Source: Pseudisothecium myosuroides
Taxonomy: Eukaryota > Streptophyta > Bryopsida > Hypnales > Lembophyllaceae
Assembly (NCBI GenBank): GCA_951799445.1
Contig: OX637290.1
Coordinates: 31,552,987 to 31,616,986 of the forward strand
Reading direction: 5' to 3'
DNA: 64,000 nt
Shown piece by piece: positions 59,969 through 64,000 of the stretch (position 1 is its first letter; each line of letters starts with the position of its first letter). Under the pieces are notes generated by a model. That model saw nothing but the letters and a program-made list of their open reading frames with translations, had not been told where the DNA came from and searched no databases. The translations under genes and the position numbers were made by a program.

Positions 59969-59972
59969 CTAA

Positions 59973-60620
59973 ACATTTAATTAGAGATTTTTCAGAGATG
60001 TCAACTTAGACATGCTGATGATTTATTAGATGCTTGCTAAGACAACAACTGAGACGTATAAAATTTTTGTGATAGACATACACAATTTAACTCCTACTAA
60101 TGCTAGTTTGCATATCCCCCATGATTTGTCTTACCTCCTACCACCCCACTTCTATAAAGAGCTTGTCTTCTCATCTCTTTACACTCACAGTAAGTGGTTT
60201 TTGAAGGTATGCAACATAGGTTCCAAGTAGGTTGTATTATATAAAGTGAGTTGTGTACGATAGATTGTGTATGGTATATGACATATTGTATTGAACATTA
60301 TGTTTGGCACATGTGCATTATGTAGAATACGTGTGATTGTCTATATTAATGTCATGTTGAATAATGCATTCAATCACATGAATGGCAAAGGTGACATCAT
60401 TGTGTTCATCTTAATTATACTAGACATTTCGAGAGGTGTGCATGATGAAATGCATTTGTCTAAGTTGACATTGTGACACGTCTTAACGTCTAAGTTGACA
60501 TCTCAAAAATGTCTTAGCAAACATCTAGGTGTCTAAGTTGACATCTCAAAAAACATCATAGCAAACGTGTGGACGTCTTAGTTGATGTCTACAACAATAA
60601 AATTAAAATTTACAAACGGT
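59973..60620. repeat. Short-repeat region with 'aagttgacatctcaaaaa' units
   Basis: 'gtctaagttgacatctcaaa' appears at about 60489 and 60530, with variants at 60466 and 60572, roughly 40-60 bp apart. No gene recognised. Confidence 0.55.
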
Positions 60621-63600
60621 GGAAAAGTGCACTGACGTGGCATGCTACGTCATCTAAAACCTGGATGTCACGTCACTTTTTCTTCTACCATGTTAGGCGC
60701 CATGATATGTCCTATGTCATGGACGGAAAGGATGAAAAAAATCCCTATGTAACTTCTTGTGCCAACGTAGCAACCAAATGGTAGCTTCTCTGCACATTGT
60801 TGACGCATGTTTCTGCAGATGTCTATTGAAAAATATATGATGTTTAAGTGTCAAGTTTAATGTCAAGGCCCTGTCAATCTTGATACAATTTTTTGGACAT
60901 CAAAGTTGATATATGCGGACATCAAGCACAACACTTCAATGCAAAATCAAGACATGAAAAAACTCATGGTTTTCTTATAATGGATTCATCAGATAAATAT
61001 TTTCCTTAAGAATATAAAAAATGCTATTATTGTCTTTTATATTGCACTTTATCATACATATATACATGTCAACTTGGAATTTCAGATGAGCATTAGAGCC
61101 ATGAGGGATTTATTATAATTACAAATATGTCTTCCATGTTTATAATCTCATATTTACAATACAAATACGCGTATGAAAAAAATGATAATCCATTATTAAT
61201 AGGATACATTGTCAATGGTAAATGTACTTAAGAAAGTTTGCTAATAATGAAATTCTCTATTTAGACTTTTTAACTTTCTGACTCTAGAGAAGAAGAAGGA
61301 AGGAAGCCAAAACCCTAGGAGACACTTTATTTTTGTTTGAACATTTGTTCTTATTGGCTTAGACGTTTAGGGTTGTAGAGAGAGGTTTTTTCTAAACACT
61401 TTGAGGATGCTTCTCATGAATTCTAGTGCTACGTGTTTAGGGTTGTAAATAAACGATTCTTTTAAAGAGTTTAAGGATGCTTGTTATGAATTCTATTGCT
61501 ATATGTTTAGAGTATTGAATATTTCGTTTTGAAGGATTGTCCACTACTACTTTCAATTTATGGTTTACGGTTTGCGGTTTCATCATATAGAAAGACAATG
61601 AGTTCAATGGAGATTAATGTTGCTATCATTTTGATTTTAAAGACGATCTGGAATATGTTCTAGGAGTGGAAGACATACTTCATGGAGCTTGTAGAAGTCA
61701 TAGAGTCACTTCTTTTACAACCTTTAAGGACGCCTACTTTCATTTATCAAATTTTGAATTTGAATTTGATTGTGATGAAGACATAGAGGAGACATTTGAA
61801 GGGGTTTGTGAATGGAACTCAAACTTCACGACTACTGACTTACCGTATTTTGTAGAGGAGCCTTCAAAACCTTCATTTCAATAGAATCTTCTCCAAAGTT
61901 TATTCAATTCACACTTGCTAGTAGGAGTCTCATGATTGACTGTTTACGAAGAGATACATTCCCTATTTTCTATAAGATTTGTAAAGCAGGCAAAAATTTT
62001 GGTCCGCTTCTTATAAGCCATGGAAGATCTATAGATTTCAATGATGTTATCTACTTGAAATAAAAAATGTTCCGGAAATAAATCATTAGATTCACCGAAT
62101 TGCTGCATGCAAGAATTACATGTCCTTTTCTGTCTACGTAACCTTGAATAGGTAATTTTTTGCTCATAATTTTTGCGTTGTATGTCCATTTTCTATTAAA
62201 TTTGGAACGAAGGTACATGTAATAATTTCTGACAGTGCGTAATTTTTTAAATTTTTTAAAAATTAGTTTATTATTTTTAAATTGCCCCCGTTTGGATGTC
62301 TACTTTGGCCATTTTGGGGAGAAAGTACTATTTCTGACCTAGAAATGCAAAGATGAAAATTGGAATACAAAGAGTTCTATTAAAGTTACACAAGCCTACA
62401 AAGATATTTTCTTAAAATAAAAGAGTATCCACCTTTTACATGTGTTTAAAATGCACTATCTTTGAGCACATGTAAAGGATATAATTTTTTCCCAAGGATG
62501 CAAATGATTGAAAAGAAGCATCTCCAAGTTTAAAAAAATCAATTTTTTTGGAATTTTTGGAATTTTTTTACTATTTTCTAAAAATCAAATCCCAGAGTGC
62601 CTATTTTCTTGCATTTTTCATTATTTTTTTAATGTACATTATTTTTAGAGATAAAATTTTCTAGGTCTAAATTTCACTTATATATTATTTTGATATTTTA
62701 CAAATTATCCACATTTTATTTTATTATAAAAATTTCATTCCCAAAGTCATGGTACTCAAGTACTAAGGATGTTTTGAGCCAAAGCTGGGAGGTGTTTCTT
62801 GCAACTACACTGGAAAAAACTTCAAAAGTGTTTGAATTTTATAGAAATCATCGATGAAATTCGCCTTTCACTTTCAAATAAGAAGTTATTCCTATTCAAA
62901 ATTAGTCATCTAGATTGTTCAATTTCTATGTCGATCCTAGTGGTAAGCAATTATCACTACATGCCATTACTTCTTTTATATAAAACAAATGGAGTACAGA
63001 CCAAAAGACAAGAGGTATTTTTCAATTTTATATTGAGAAATATTTTAAATTTTATCCAAATTGTTAAGAAACACAACTTTAGAACAATACCTACAAGATT
63101 CCTTGTGAACTTCTTAATGACACACTTAATGAGATATGCAAGACTCACATTGTATTACGCAGTGTATATTATATAATGCATATAAAGATGTAAAAATCCC
63201 GTGATTGAATTCATGCAATTTTTAATGATATTAATTTTATATTTCATTTCTTCATCTTTATATTTTTCAATATTTGACTTCAATTTTAAAAATGCATTTT
63301 TAATTTAACATATGACTTACAAGAACTTTTCGCTCTCATCATTGTATGGTTTATCATCAGTCACAAAATTTTTATTGCGAATCTCTTGAAATACAAAAAA
63401 AATTGTAAGTTCTATTCTTGCACTTGAAGATGGAGTTTCTTCATCATTCAAATATTAATAATATTTCTTCACTATTAACTGAATTGCAAAATATATGTTT
63501 ACAAACCAATATGTGAGAAGTCCAGTTACAAAAATGAGCACTTGGAAACACAATGTATCAAGTGTATAGAGAAATCTTGTTTAAAATATAAAATATCTTT

Positions 63601-64000
63601 TGTTTTACATCAAGTACCTCAAATATATTTTCTAGTACACTTACATACTTTCAAAATACTCTCTTAGCACTTACTTGATGACGTTGATGAAATTTGTTAT
63701 TGGTTCTTTTCGAGAACTTTTTCGAATCACCTACAATTTTGTATAAGTAAAATTTAATTGAGACATAATAATTTAAAAAATTGCATTTTAAAACACATAA
63801 TATAGTATAGATAAATTACACTAAAAATACTTACTTATAACTAGAACTTATTTGAAGTGGTTTACTAAAGTAGAATTTCTAGTATAACTTTCATCAATAA
63901 CACTTTTAATAAAGACAACAATCAAATCTACAATCAATTGATTAACTTTCTCTTGAAGAAGAGTGTACTTTATCCATTCTCAATGTCTTTCGACAGCTTT
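60621..64000. other. AT-rich terminal region, no gene recognised
   Basis: A unit with 'gtttagggttgta' and 'aggatgcttctcatgaattct' occurs two to three times at 61365-61510 with a period of about 72 bp. A 72-codon acidic frame at 61666-61884 has no recognisable domain. The rest, to the window end, is AT-rich with no element ends that I could pair. Confidence 0.4.

Noticed and set aside
61666..61884. 72-codon acidic plus-strand frame near the right end
   Set aside because: Its composition looks protein-like, but no family, partner exon or conserved motif is recognisable; possibly a decayed gene, too weak to call.

Overview
The window is nuclear DNA of a land plant, AT-rich and dominated by repeats. 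Three intron-containing, minus-strand genes are recognisable by protein family: a plant-type ABCB transporter cut by the left edge (306-3742), a complete plastid-type glutamate-cysteine ligase GSH1 (45554-50942, 15 exons, 531 codons), and a ZNF830/CCDC16-like gene (52062-53748, 6 exons) whose usual N-terminal zinc finger is not visible. A plastid-derived insertion at 19281 carries psb30/ycf12, a gene that flowering-plant plastomes lack. The host is therefore probably a bryophyte, lycophyte, fern or gymnosperm. I cannot name the species.

Layout. 1-5.9 kb: first half of the ABCB gene, its probable long 5'-UTR intron, and a GC-rich upstream region with a strong G-quadruplex motif. 6-45.5 kb: no host gene recognised, only layers of short non-autonomous DNA transposons, many nested. 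45.5-54 kb: the GSH1 and ZNF830-like genes in tandem, a clearly genic, less repetitive island. 54-64 kb: repeats again, including a 1.1-kb fold-back with a CACTA-type element inside, a 180-bp tandem array, and AT-rich DNA with no recognisable gene.

The main discovery candidate is a set of at least six families of short elements (220-970 bp, about 15 copies) that begin CCC/CCCC, end GGG/GGGG and are flanked by TTAA (once CTAA on both sides). That combination is the signature of the piggyBac superfamily, which to my knowledge is not an established component of land-plant genomes. The window also holds an unoccupied version of one insertion site: a repeat at about 24.1 kb has one TTAA where its relative at 42.4 kb has TTAA-element-TTAA. 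No transposase was seen here, so all copies look non-autonomous. Further layers are TA-flanked Emigrant/pogo-like MITEs (with empty sites), Stowaway-like elements starting CTCCCTC, and elements sharing TAAGGTAGG ends.

The three genes do not form a pathway unit. GSH1 makes gamma-glutamylcysteine for glutathione in plastids, ABCB proteins export substrates such as auxin at the plasma membrane, and ZNF830 proteins are nuclear.
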